Both the position numbers and the translations under genes were made by a program. Below are positions 29,222 to 38,969 of a DNA stretch of 64,000 nucleotides, piece by piece. The stretch is from Sepioteuthis lessoniana. Its lineage: Eukaryota; Mollusca; Cephalopoda; Myopsida; Loliginidae. Each line of letters starts with the position of its first letter. The stretch's first letter is position 1. Location: contig OY757947.1 in assembly GCA_963585895.1 (NCBI GenBank), positions 32,639,811 to 32,703,810 of the forward strand, written 5' to 3'. The notes beneath the pieces are model-generated. The model had not been told where the DNA came from and did not search any database. It worked only from the letters and a program-made list of their open reading frames with translations.

Positions 29222-29300
29222 AAGAGAGTGAGGCAGTAAAAAAATTGACAGTTATGAATATAGATGACATACAAACAGACCGAGATAGATAGATAGATAG
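28735..29300. repeat. (GA)n, (TA)n and GATA microsatellite cluster
   Basis: GA run 28788-28829, (CA)(TA) run 28891-28953, GA runs 28954-29000 and 29191-29230, GATA repeats near 29040-29070 and 29286-29306. A duplicated phrase, GACAACAAGATATTGATATC (28841) and GACAGCAAGATATTAATATC (29073), shows local duplication. Frames rich in LSLSLS and REREREK are artefacts. Confidence 0.85.
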
Positions 29301-29689
29301 ATAGATATGTGTAAGCCCACAGAGATAGCAAGCAAGCCAGTAAGCGAGCTAGTTTGATAGATAGATTGATAGATAGATGTGAACATCGATAAATAGATGG
29401 ATCAATATAAAGACAGATACACATGAATGGGGTGAAAAGTCTATAGACTGAAAGTTCATAGGATGACGTCATAACTGTGGCTGAAAACTTTTTTCACCGA
29501 TGCGATCCAAGCGCTGCAACATAGATGAAAGGGGTGTGTGATCTACAAGGGAGATCATCCAAAAAATGAATTTGGTTACATTCCTTCAGAGAATATTTGT
29601 CTGCCTTTGAACTTTTCAGCCTGTCCTTCCATATAAATTACATTGTTTGGTTAAAACTTCCCGTTTTACTGTTTTACTGGCTTTCTTTC
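29301..29689. other. No recognised gene
   Basis: GATA-type remnants to about 29400, then unassigned sequence. No supported feature. Confidence 0.5.
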
Positions 29690-29800
29690 AAGCAGCTCAG
29701 TCGGCTGGGGTTGTAAAAAACACCAACTGCATCTCAGCAGAGAGGTAAAACACCCCTCCTCGGTGAATGTCTTGGATATAACACTAACCAATTTAATGAT
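29690..29800 (+). mobile_element. Family D, left part (interrupted)
   Basis: CAGCTCAGTCGGCTGGGGTT, CAACTGCATCTCAGCAGAG, GGTGAATGTCTTGGATATAA then CTAACCAATTTAATGAT. The last 17 bases (29784-29800) are repeated at 30217-30233, where family D resumes. Confidence 0.82.
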
Positions 29801-29957
29801 CCTATTTACCAACCCCTCTGCTCGGTCAATTTTTAAGCGGAGATTAACAGGTTTGAATTCAGAGTTTTCCTTCTCCTAGACTACTTGCCTCACCAAGGCT
29901 GAAGAACCTAGTCTGTCCTACTATTTACCCATAGCTGGAGGGAGAATAATTGGATTC
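29801..29957 (-). mobile_element. Inverted SINE-A 3' half, in composite insert
   Basis: Reverse orientation with the SINE-A 3' terminus at the left edge (CCTATTTACCAACCCCTCTG). It runs through CTTCTCCTAGACTACTTGCC to the central domain (CCATAGCTGGAGGGAGAATA) and stops at ATTGGATTC. The tRNA-like half is absent. SINE-C follows without a gap, and the two together are bounded by one 17-bp duplication. Confidence 0.85.
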
Positions 29958-30216
29958 CCAGCGGTTAGAGTGTTCGCCAATGGCCCGGGAGACCTGGGTT
30001 CAATCCCAGGTCGAGTCATACCAAAGACTTTAAAAATGGAACTTGATACCACCTTGCTTAACACTCAGCATTATAAGGTACGGTTCAAGGGTAAAGTGGA
30101 GCAATCCTGGGAATGGAGTAGCGCCCTCCCCTACACCTTGGTGTAGTAGCTATCGAAAAGGGAGCCTTCGGGTCACCCTCGACTATGGTCGCTAACTTTA
30201 CTTACTTACTTACCTC
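29958..30216 (+). mobile_element. SINE-C, in composite insert
   Basis: Starts at CAGCGGTTAGAGTGTTCGCC, with B box GGGTTCAATCCC, full body and tail GGTCGCTAACTTTACTTACT ending in TTACTTACC. Its 3' end meets the right copy of the 17-bp duplication. Confidence 0.87.
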
Positions 30217-30765
30217 CTAACCAATTTAATGATGAGGCTCCTGTAATCCTGGAGCTTTGGGGAATGCGGAGAATACGTTCATTGCCATCGCTCCCTGGTC
30301 CATTCTGACCCAGACTGGTAGCACCTACTTAATGGTCAAACAGAACACTTTGACAGATTAAAAATAAATGACATGCTAAATTGATATGATTGAAATAGAC
30401 CTGTTTGATAATTTATTGGTGTTTAATCAAATGACTGATCGTTAGTTGAATTTTTTGTTTTACATAGCAATACAGGAAACAATTAAACTTTGTTGATGTG
30501 TGTTAAATTGAATTGTTAAAAATAGAACTGTTTGATCATTTTAACAGTGTGGAAACCAATGACTGATGTTTAATTGAATTGTTAGTAATGCATAGTAATT
30601 CTCGGAATGATTTAACTTTGTTGATTCATGCCAAATTGAATTTATAGAAATAGAATTGTTTATATTTTGCATCAGCAAAATGTGTGTATAAATCATATAT
30701 TTAATGTATATGTAAAAAGAGGATTTGGTACTGAATGACTAACAATGCCATAAAACTAAACCAGT
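30217..30765 (+). mobile_element. Family D, right part
   Basis: Continues the copy begun at 29690: TGAGGCTCCTGTAATCCTGG, GGAGCTTTGGGGAATGCGGA, CTGGTCCATTCTGACCCAGA, then AATTGAATTGTT satellite units and a diverged tail (GGATTTGGTACTGAATGACT, ACAATGCCATAAAACTAAAC). Confidence 0.8.
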
Positions 30766-30875
30766 CTATCCAATCTTATCTGTGTGAATATGAACATTAC
30801 ACCCTAAAATAGATCGGCATTCTACAACGAGTGTAAAGATCTCTTGTTGTTCTTTGTAAATACAAACAAGGTCTG

Positions 30876-31040
30876 CATGAGAAAGCTTCTAGTACCAGTG
30901 TAGACAAATTCACCTACCTAGGAAGCAGCATCTCATCAACCGAAAAGGGCATCGACACGCGGCTAACGAAGGTATGGACAGCTATCGATAGGCTATCGAT
31001 CATATGAAAATCAGACCTGACCGATAAAATTAAACGCATA
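30876..31040 (+). mobile_element. RTE-LINE fragment, left of insertion
   Basis: Encodes LVDKFTYLGSSISSTEKGI-type sequence (TACCAGTGTAGACAAATTCA, CCTACCTAGGAAGCAGCATC), DTRLTKVWTAIDRLSI with stops, then DLTDKIKR. It continues at 31250 after the family F insert. Confidence 0.82.
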
Positions 31041-31195
31041 CAAACATTCAATAACACACAAACTTAGGCTCATACACACAAATAACCCTCACTTTTCAAA
31101 CAAAAATTAACCGTATTAATCGTTTTTTAAAGACCGTCTCAATGTCTGACGATTGCTGATTACATGAAACCCAGGGTCACAGACGGAACCATATA

Positions 31196-31250
<55 letters not shown>
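31041..31250. mobile_element. Family F insert with (TA)n
   Basis: ACAAACATTCAATAACACAC, CCTCACTTTTCAAACAAAAA, GATTGCTGATTACATGAAAC, CCAGGGTCACAGACGGAACC and a (TA)n of about 50 bases. The same series occurs at 35340-35520. CTGACCGATAAA (31016-31027) and CTGATCGATAAA (31252-31263) flank it like a target duplication. I do not recognise the family. Confidence 0.7.
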
Positions 31251-31253
<3 letters not shown>

Positions 31254-31705
31254 GATCGATAAAGCGCAGTTTCTTCCAGGCACCTGTCGTATCGATACTG
31301 CTGTATGGATGCACTACTTGGACGCTAACTAAACGACTGGAGAAGAAGCTTGACTGCAATTACACAAGAATGCTGCGAGCAATCTTGAACAAGTCCTGGC
31401 GGCAACACCCCACAAGGCACCAACTATACGGCCACTTGCCTCCCATCACGAAAACTATCCAATTTAGACGAACCAGACATGCAGGACACTGCTGGAGAAG
31501 CAGGGACGAACTCATAACTGATGTACTCCTATGGACCCCCACATATGGCCGGGCAAAAACAGGACGACCAACTCGAACATACATACAGCAGCTATGTGAG
31601 GATGCAAGATGTAGCCCTGAAGACCCCGCCAGAGGCTATGAACGATAGGGAAAAGTGCCGAGAGAGGGTCAGGGATATCCGTGCTGGTTGCACGACATGA
31701 TGATG
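31250..31705 (+). mobile_element. RTE-LINE C-terminal fragment, right of insertion
   Basis: Frame-disrupted but long: FFQAPVVSILLYGCTTWTL-type start, LTKRLEKKLDCNYTR, MLRAILNKSWRQHPTRHQL (open from 31370), YGHLPPITKTIQFRRTRHA, GHCWRSRDELITDVLLWTP, RTYIQQLCEDARCSPEDP, then GATGATGATGA. The family identity comes from the shared C-terminus. Confidence 0.87.
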
Positions 31706-31879
31706 ATGACCAATAAACTCTCGTGCTGTCCTTCTTAAAGAATCTAATCTGACATGTCGTCAGGATATTTTTCATTGTACTACAGAACTGTACCATAATC
31801 GTGTCGTATTATCATTTGTTTTTAAGCATGGAAAATATCATTTGAATATCCGTTGTGAGGTTAATTCGTTCCGGAAATA
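31706..31879. other. No recognised gene
   Basis: Unassigned linker between the RTE-LINE tail and REL-LINE pieces. Confidence 0.4.
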
Positions 31880-32250
31880 TAAAGAGATATAATGAAAATT
31901 TGAGGAGACTTGCTGTCACACAGTCTCCAATGAAAAACCATCAGGTAACGCTAGTGTGAAAAACTCTCAAAAGAAAACTAACGATAATAATGAAAGTGAC
32001 AGTGATACCAATCGCAGTTGGTGTGCCCCTTACGCTATTCAAAGTCTTGTAAAGCAGACTGGGGGAATTGGAAATCAGAAATTGAATCGAAATCCTATAG
32101 CCTATAGAAACAGTGGGATCGGCTAGAATACTGAGAAGAGTCCTGGAGACTTGAAGAGACTTACAGTCAATCAGACTCCAATGGAAAACCATCAGCTAAC
32201 ACTGATGTGAAGAATTCTCAAATAATAATAATAGAAGATCATCGTAACAA
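31880..32250 (+). mobile_element. REL-LINE 3' ends, two copies head to tail
   Basis: First piece: ATTTGAGGAGACTTGCTGTC to AACGATAATAATGAA (the 3' untranslated end). The second starts at once with ATGAAAGTGACAGTGATACC (MKVTVIPI, the protein C-terminus), continues through TCCTGGAGACTTGAAGAGAC and ends in AAATAATAATAATAG. Compare 42000-42178. Confidence 0.75.
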
Positions 32251-32525
32251 CAATAGACAGGAAACAGAAATGGGAAGAAAACTACTGCATTGATATTCCA
32301 AGTGACAAACAAGCGAAATCTCTCACAAGAAAAACTGGACATGGCAAAGATTGCGAAACTTTAAGAGAGTAGCCGAATCTCCTCTAATAGCAGCAAAAAT
32401 AACGCCATAAGGATCAATTATTTTAACGCGAAAATAGAAAAGACGCAACTAGATTGCAAGTGAAGGTTATGTGGTGATATAGACAAACTGATTAATCACA
32501 TGGTAAGTGAATGGGTCAAGCTAGC
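32251..32525 (+). mobile_element. REL-LINE internal fragment
   Basis: AAGAAAAACTGGACATGGCA, then AACGCCATAAGGATCAATTA and AGATTGCAAGTGAAGGTTAT with TGTGGTGATATAGACAAACT match the zone upstream of and across the CCHC-type knuckle (CRLCGD...DETINHI) of the copy at 41451. Full of stops. Confidence 0.65.
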
Positions 32526-32581
32526 GTAGAAATAATGGAATGTGAATTTGTAAACTGGCCATGTACCGGCAGTAGATGACT

Positions 32582-33090
32582 TGTGTTTAGTTTGGTTTGG
32601 TTTGGTTTTATGGGACATCAACCATTGTAGGTTATTAATGCCAAATCCATTTTTGGACATATAAAACAGTTCTATTTCAAACAATTCAGTTAACTATGAG
32701 TATAGTTTTTTTGCTTACAAACAGTTAAATGTTAAAACGCTTCTATTTGAAAAATTTCAGTTAAGCATAATAAATATTTTAAATATCAAAACAGTTCTAT
32801 AGCAAGTAATTCAGTTTACCATGAGTAAACAGTTTAAACATCAAAACAGTTCTATTTCAACATATTCATTTTAGCATAAGTTGGCACTTTAGTTCAATTT
32901 AACACATAAATAGGACCCTATAAGGTACTATCACACCTGGCCAGAGGGGACCTGGGAACGATGGCAATGAAGGGATATTCCGCATTCCTCAAAGCTCCAA
33001 AATTACTGGAGCCTCACTATCAGATTGTTTAGCGTCATAGCAGGACATTCGTTTGTCTTACCCTTCTGCAGAGATGCAGCCGATTAGGTA
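32582..33090 (-). mobile_element. Family D, reverse
   Basis: The tail (TTTGGTTTGGTTTTATGGGA, CATCAACCATTGTAGGTTAT) is at the left. Satellite units and one core follow (CTGGCCAGAGGGGACCTGGG, GAGCCTCACTATCAGATTGT, AGGACATTCGTTTG). The right end is lost. Confidence 0.8.
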
Positions 33091-33966
33091 AACGAATTAC
33101 GTGCCAACACTGATAAGTTTCCCACTACTTTTAGTAACGCAGTTCTAGATCATCAAATTGTCGATAGTAAAATTTTCTCTTGGTTTAGTGATTCTTATGA
33201 GTTTTTTTCATTTAGATACACTGTAAAGAAAAAAAAAAGATTTTAATTAGGCAATAAGGATGTCCGCTAGCAAATACTTTTCTAGCAATGTTGTATGAAG
33301 GATCTCAATCTACAAACTTCCTCTAATTTATCAATTTATTTATTTTTATTTGAGATATCTACCAAGCTTTCTGAATTGAACGTTTTTATGAATATGATGA
33401 AGATGTAAACACTTTTTTATGAACTGATTGCTGCTAAAAGACATATACATACAAAAATATCTACAATGACACAGAAAAATAAATACATGTATATCCGCAC
33501 ATATACATAGACTCATAAACACCCACACGTCTGGCACAAGGCCATGGTTTACTGACCATCATTGGTGACCTAATCTCTTGACTAGATATGCATATCATTT
33601 TACTATTGATTTTTACAAAGGAATCGATATTCTGCAGAAATTTTTCTGAACTCTAGCGAGCGGGAAATTCTGTTTCATGATCAAGTTTGTGGGTGCCTCA
33701 GGGTCGGGGGCTTTGGGTGTTTGACAAGTAGAAGTGCGCGAAATGTGGTATGAAATGCCAAGAAAGATATCTGTATGAATTGGAACGGTCAGGTGGATAC
33801 TGGCCAGATATCTGCAGTCCACTAAGTGTATTGTGGGGAAAGAAATAGTGGAACTCTTAATTCAAGATCAACACAATCAGTGGTATAAGGTTGAGGTTCA
33901 GTTTTGAAGAGCGGATAGTGATAAAGGAAGCAATGGCGGGAATAGAAGATCTATATGATCAGACGG

Positions 33967-34010
<44 letters not shown>

Positions 34011-34270
34011 ACAGAGTCCGCCAAAAATCGATATGAACTCCCACAAGGGAAAAAATCTGTAAAAATATTTCATATTATTATAAGTTAAATATCTATTTTA
34101 CAGATTTATACTTTCCTTAAGTCAGTATAAATATCTTTACGGATTTTACTCTGTCGGTCTGTCTGTCTGTCTCGCTATATATATATATATATATATAGTG
34201 GGTAGATAGATAATAAGGTTGGTTAGTATCTATTTATTGATCTATCAATCTATCTAGATGGATAGATAGC
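33091..34270. other. No recognised gene; microsatellites
   Basis: Unassigned sequence with (TA)(TG) at 33967-34008 and (TA) at 34177-34197. A block around 33640-33830 is less AT-rich. Short hydrophobic minus frames have no domain. TCTGGCACAAGGCCA at 33529 echoes the 25941 hairpin. Confidence 0.5.
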
Positions 34271-34273
34271 AAG

Positions 34274-34350
<77 letters not shown>

Positions 34351-34352
34351 GG
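34271..34352. repeat. (TA)n bordering the Penelope-like element
   Basis: TA run of about 75 bases with a single GATATA interruption. Confidence 0.95.
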
Positions 34353-34359
34353 AAGCATT

Positions 34360-35012
34360 TCTTCGTTAATGCAAATTTCATTAAACATAATAGACATTTT
34401 ATGCCTACATATTTTCTTCTGGATCCGTTCGAATTCCTGTATTACTTTTATCGTATTCGGGGGGAATTGATTTATGTATTGTCCATAGTTGTATGTATCC
34501 CTAGTACTTTCTGCCCGACTTTGGGCCATCATCAGGGGAGAATCTATTACAAAAGTGATGTAACTTTTGTTTTAGCAAATTACTACTGTGTAAGGACGTC
34601 TTTGCCGTTGAAAATTATGGCGTTTGCTTTTAAATGTAATTCTATAATTAGTGCTAGTAGCTAAAGACATTTAAGTACATTAGCACTGGTTTGAAAATTA
34701 ATTCTATTAAGTGCTTATTGCAGGTTTCTAATATATAGTGCTTCGAGAATCTGAAGTTTTTGTTTATTATTTTGATGTTTGAGTATTGTTGTGTTGTCGG
34801 TGAGAATTTTTCGTAGTTGTGTTGTTGGGCATGAATGTTTTTTTAAATGCTGAGCTATTGAACTTGTGTCAGACAGGTGCATTGTAAGTCTCCTCGACAG
34901 GGTAGTTGAGGTTAAACCAATTCCCCCCGAATACGATAAAAGTAATTCGGGAATTCGAACGAAAATATGTAGGCATAAAATGTCTATTATGTTTAATGAA
35001 ATTTGCATATAT
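34360..35012 (-). mobile_element. Penelope-like element, 5'-truncated with inverted ends
   Basis: The minus strand from 34915 encodes LTSTTLSRRLTMHLSD, TSSIAQHLKKHSCPTTQLR, KILTDNTTILKHQNNKQKL, QILEALYIRNLQ. This is the C-terminal part of a GIY-YIG endonuclease (R in SRRL and E in the QILEALYI block are the expected family positions). Penelope-like retroelements uniquely join that domain to their RT. A noncoding part with CTGATGA...GAAA follows (34508-34536). A second open stretch INQFPPNTIKVIQEFERI, CRHKMSIMFNEICINEEML, PKY reaches 34366. The first 100 bases at 34366-34480 reappear inverted at 34915-35010. RT is missing. Confidence 0.8.
34508..34536 (-). ncRNA. Hammerhead-like core in the PLE terminus
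   Basis: The minus strand reads CTGATGA, then TGGCCC-AAAGTC-GGGCA (stem GCCC/GGGC), then GAAA. This has the conserved C3-A9 and G12-A14 parts of a hammerhead ribozyme. Stem III next to it (GTAC...ATAC) pairs poorly and the cleavage-site U is not convincing, so this copy is probably inactive. Hammerhead motifs are known in Penelope-like terminal repeats. Confidence 0.45.
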
Positions 35013-35030
35013 ATATATATATATATATTT

Positions 35031-35162
35031 CGACAGAGATTGAGAGAGAGATTAGCATTATTATCCCCATGCTATCTATCTATCGATCTGTATATATATA
35101 TATATATAGATAGATAGATAGCATGTGGATAATAATCCTAATCTCTCTCTCACTCTCTGTCG
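35031..35162. repeat. Palindrome with 54-base arms around (TA)n
   Basis: CGACAGAGATTGAGAGAGAG, ATTAGCATTATTATCCCCAT, GCTATCTATCTATC on the left is matched by GATAGATAGATAGC, ATGTGGATAATAATCCTAAT, CTCTCTCTCACTCTCTGTCG on the right, with a (TA)n centre. Few mismatches. Confidence 0.88.
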
Positions 35163-35339
35163 ATATATATATATATAGAGAGAGAGAGAGAGTGAGAGGG
35201 ATATGTAGGAACGTTATCGTCTATCAATCTATTGATCTATTAATAAATCAAGATAGATAAACAGACTGAGATATGTATATGCATGCCAGTACATACACAA
35301 ACATATGAACATATGTACGCTCGAGCGACAACACATACA
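35163..35339. repeat. (TA)n, (GA)n and unassigned sequence
   Basis: TA then GA repeats from 35163 to 35198, and a remnant GATCTATTAATAAATCAAGA region. No gene. Confidence 0.6.
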
Positions 35340-35488
35340 TAAACAAACTAACATTCAATATCACACAAACTTAGGCAAACACACATAAAAAACCCTCACT
35401 TTTCAACCAAAAATTAACCGTATTTTAAAGACCTTCACTATTTCTAACGATTGCTGATTACATGAAACCGAGGGTCACAGACGAAACC

Positions 35489-35519
<31 letters not shown>

Positions 35520-35520
35520 C
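35340..35520. mobile_element. Family F, second copy
   Basis: CTAACATTCAATATCACACA, CCCTCACTTTTCAACCAAAA, GATTGCTGATTACATGAAAC, CGAGGGTCACAGACGAAACC and (TA)n, colinear with 31041-31250. Confidence 0.75.
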
Positions 35521-35540
35521 CTTGATATATATATATATAG

Positions 35541-35855
35541 TCATCCACAGACAGACTGTTTCGTTCTATCAGAACTCTTCAGTGTGGCTAGACACGCCGG
35601 ACGCTCGAAGCCGGAATCGAAACCCGTACGACTTTACAATAGATTAAGGCTTCAGACCACACGGCCACAAGCGGACTACGTTGGCTAAGGGAATTTTTAG
35701 GTATTTTTTATGTTTAGCAAACAGCAGCAGCAGCCTTTGTTTACATTTTTTCATACCCTATCAGCTACCAGAGAGCTCAATTCTTTCGAAGAGCCTTGCA
35801 TTACGCTAACAGTGGCTGTCAATTCCTTCGCCAGAGAGCTCAACTCCCATGGGGG
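35541..35855 (-). mobile_element. SINE-E, long form
   Basis: Minus strand: GAGTTGAGCTCTCTGGCGAA, AGCTCTCTGGTAGCTGATAG and AGGCTGCTGCTGCTG upstream. The tRNA-like GCTTGTGGCCGTGTGGTCTG (A box) and ACGGGTTTCGATTCCGGC (B box) follow, then the 3' end CAGTCTGTCTGTGGATGACT at (TA)n. The head resembles tRNA-Ser/Leu. Confidence 0.75.
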
Positions 35856-35885
35856 AGCATATATATATATATATATATATATATA

Positions 35886-36345
35886 CCTGACCGATGAAAT
35901 GAAGCGAAGTTTCTTCCAGGCAGCGGTCGTATCGATATTGCTATATGGATGCACTACTTCGACGCTAACTAAACGGCTGAAGAAGAAGCTAGACAGCAAT
36001 TACACAAGAATGCTGCGAGCAATATTGAACAAGCCCTGGTGGCAATACCCCAGAAGACACCAGCTGTACGGCCACTTGCCTCCCATCACGAAAACTATAC
36101 AAGTTAGACGGGCCAGACACGCAGGACACTGCTAGAGAAGCAAAGACGAACTCATCAGTGATGTTCTCCTATGGACCCCCATATATGGCCAAGCAAAAGC
36201 AGGACGACCAGCTCGAACATACATACAGCAGCTATGTGAGGATACGGGATGTAGCCCTGAAGACCTGCCAAAAGCGATGAATGATAGGGAGGGGTGGCAA
36301 GAGAGGGTCAGGGATATCCGTGCTGGTGGCGCGACTTGATGATGA
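35886..36345 (+). mobile_element. RTE-LINE C-terminal fragment
   Basis: Open frame 35868-36135: LTDEMKRSFFQAAVVSILL, YGCTTSTLTKRLKKKLDSN, YTRMLRAILNKPWWQYPRR, HQLYGHLPPITKTIQVRRA, RHAGHC, then a stop in the CWRS codons. The remainder to DIRAGGAT is readable, and GATGATGATGATT closes it. It begins abruptly after (TA)n. Confidence 0.87.
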
Positions 36346-36486
36346 TGATTATATATATATATATATATATATTCAGAGAGAGAGAGTAAGTGAGAGGCAG
36401 TGAGTGAGAGGATAACATTACTATCTACGTATCTATCAATCTACATGTATGTATGTAATGTGTTTGTGTGTGTGTGTGTGTGTGTA

Positions 36487-36520
<34 letters not shown>

Positions 36521-36949
36521 AGAGAGGGAATGTTCTTTTAAAGTCTTGACGTTTACTCCCTGCATTCTCATTTGGATTCCTAGACTTGGTGCCGACCCAG
36601 ATTCTTTATTAGAAAAATGACAAATTAATTGTATGTGGTTGTGTAAAATAAGTCTGCAATATCTTATTCTCACGAGATCTCATATAACCAGTATGTCCGG
36701 CAATGGACAAACACTAGGGGCCCATGTAGATATTACAGACATGTTCAAGCTGAAAAGTATCCTTTTCCCAAAGCGATCGTTTCAAGATGGAGAGTTCGAT
36801 TCTCCCTGCTGCAAATGCTTTACAACCAACATAGATCATTTTTTTCCACATTGATCGATTTTCCATCATTTACTCCAAATCCAAAATACTTATTTTTGAA
36901 TACACAGACTGGACCTTCCGATGTTGGGTAAAAATCCAGGCACAAGGGT
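36346..36949. other. No recognised gene; microsatellites; isolated T-arm
   Basis: (TA)n, GA and GT runs to 36530. Positions 36789-36805 (GGAGA, GTTCGAT, TCTCC) form a perfect T-arm, but no D-arm, anticodon arm or acceptor pairing is visible upstream, so no tRNA gene is called. Confidence 0.5.
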
Positions 36950-37515
36950 TGTTGGATGTTTGTTTGGCTTTTATGGCATATCAACCTTTGTAGGTTATTT
37001 GATGCTAAATCCATTTTTATACAAATAAACAGTTCTATCTCAAACAATTCAGTTTAGCATAAGTACACAGTTTAATTGTCAAAAACATTTCTGTTTCAAG
37101 CTTAGTCAAACAGTTCTACTTCAACCGATCCAGTTTGGTATAACTATAGTTTTCGTCAAAACAGTTGCATTTCAAAAAATTCAGTTTAGCATAACTACGC
37201 TGTTTAATTCTATTTCACCCATAGATAGGTCCCTATTAGGTGTTACTACTCCGGACCTGGTAGTGATGGCAATGAAAGGGTGATCTACATTCCCCAAAGC
37301 TCCAGCATCACTGGAACCTCACCATCAGATTGTTTAGTGTCATATCGTGGGCACTCATTGGAGAAGGGTTTTTCTACATCCCCAACCTCTGTGGTACTAC
37401 TTCTGTTATACAAGTCTGAATTTAGCATTAGATAACCCAGGACACTCGTCGGGGGAGTCTTACCCCTCTGCAGAGATGCAATCGGTGTATTCTGCAGCTC
37501 CAGCCGACCGGGTAA
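36950..37515 (-). mobile_element. Family D, reverse, with small insert
   Basis: Tail at the left (GGCATATCAACCTTTGTAGG), satellite units, core at 37230-37515 ending CAGCTCCAGCCGACCGGGTA. About 65 bases (37370-37435) containing CTGTGGTACTACTTCTGTTA and TTTAGCATTAGATAACC, a SINE-B-like piece, interrupt the core between two versions of the GGACACTC segment. Confidence 0.78.
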
Positions 37516-37734
37516 AGGCACAAGGGATTTTATAGTTAAACTACATTCGGTGGTGAGGTTCCTGTTCTAGAGTTGTCATTTACACCAGATTCCACTCTGA
37601 AATCTTACGTCCTATTTTTGGATCAAATAAATCATTGTCAAGTCATGCTCCCAGCATAGATTTCTCTGACTCTCTCGCCCTTTCTCTTTCTCTCTCTCTC
37701 TCTCTCCATCCGTCTCTATCACCCTTCGTTCCTG

Positions 37735-38560
37735 GCAGGTATTCAAACTACCTACTGTGTCCGCATAGGGCTGATGTTGATAAGTTCTTGCTAGTCTGCC
37801 AACACTGGCATGTACATGTGTAGGGGTCCATAGATGAACGATTTACTCCCTGCTTTTTCAGCAGTGTCCCACATGTCTTCTTTGTCTTATTCGGATGTTT
37901 TTTTTAAACCTGAGGTAAGTGGTTATCCAATTACTGTTTTTTTGCTTCCAGGATTTGTGTAGAATAGCACGTAGCATTCTTGTTTTTTTTTTTTTTTTTC
38001 ATGCGTTCTTAACGTGCTGATGGTGCTTGCATACAGTAGTGCTTACATACATGTGATTAAGAAAATATTGGAAGATGTATGTAGACAACACTTTCAGTTG
38101 ATGAGATATTGATGTTGAATTATGAGAACTTGTCTACTAATTTGAGAGGCTTAACCCACAAAGTGGAGATGATTCCTTCTCATTTGAAACACATGGAGTC
38201 TTCGCGTTGAAACCAATAGTGTCTGCTACTTCCTCTCGGCTATACACAAGGGATTAATCGAGGGCAGATGTTTTGGCAAGAAGCGCTCGATTATCTGCGT
38301 AGTGTCTGTCTGTCGTACTTTCTGGAGGATATGATCTGTTTCATGCTTTTTTAGTGTAAAATCATTTTCTTTTTATTACATCTATTGACATTCGAAAGAC
38401 GTAGACTTGGCCGTATTTTAATAAATATGATGCCAATATATCTCCGTGCAAATCTTCAGCGACAATGTCGAAGAAGCTTGTTTCTACATCAGATGAACGA
38501 TCATTGTTTTCGTGTTTTTAAAACATCATTATTTCAAGGAATACATCCTTAATTGGCTTT
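37735..38560 (-). mobile_element. RTE-LINE, diverged subfamily, with RT motif
   Basis: Minus strand, left to right in protein order from 38530: SFFDIVAEDLHGDILA, SYLLKYGQVYVFRMSIDV, TTDRHYADNRALLAKTSAL, NAKTPCVSNEKESSPLCG. Decayed C-terminal parts follow at 37735-38100 (NKNATCY-like, DLPVLAD-like). It contains the palm motif (YADD degraded to YADN) and so is less truncated than its neighbours. A poly(T) run lies at 37984-38000. Multiple stops. Confidence 0.65.
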
Positions 38561-38969
38561 GACCACATCGTCAGTAATGTTCTTCCAAAGATCAATAAGG
38601 AGTTTCGAGTCTTTCAACATCGTACACCTTCATTTAGGTGACCGAGATAGTCTTGACCAGCTATCACCTAGTGGTCAGGGATTTTTTGCCTAACAGCAAC
38701 AAAAAGCAAAACAAAACATGAGACTTCATACAAAGTAGCACAAGCGGAACATCCAATCAAATGCGACCGGACCTCCCTCTCCCATAAAAAAGGCGGGAAC
38801 CAAGCAAACTATTTCCCTTCTAACCGAGAACGTGATTGCCCGGAGACGCACTTTGACGCTCAGAACAGACTAAAAAGTAAGTTTGTATTTTAAATCCACG
38901 AAACAACTAACATGAATTTTTATAAACGTGACACTATATTGGGCATTCGTTGTTTTGGTGTGTGTGTGG
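38561..38969. other. No recognised gene
   Basis: GC-richer block at 38740-38880 (AAAAGGCGGGAACCAAGCAA, GATTGCCCGGAGACGCACTT) of unknown origin. It could be part of an LTR or promoter. No frame supports a gene. Confidence 0.4.

Noticed and set aside
36789-36805. tRNA gene suggested by a perfect T-arm
   Set aside because: No D-arm, anticodon stem or acceptor complement at the proper distances upstream. Probably chance or a SINE-head relic.
38700-38890. Promoter plus first exon (CATAAAAAAGGCGGG followed by AAAAAGTAAGT as a splice donor)
   Set aside because: Suggestive words only; no downstream coding exon was recognisable, and SINE-A starts about 80 bases later.
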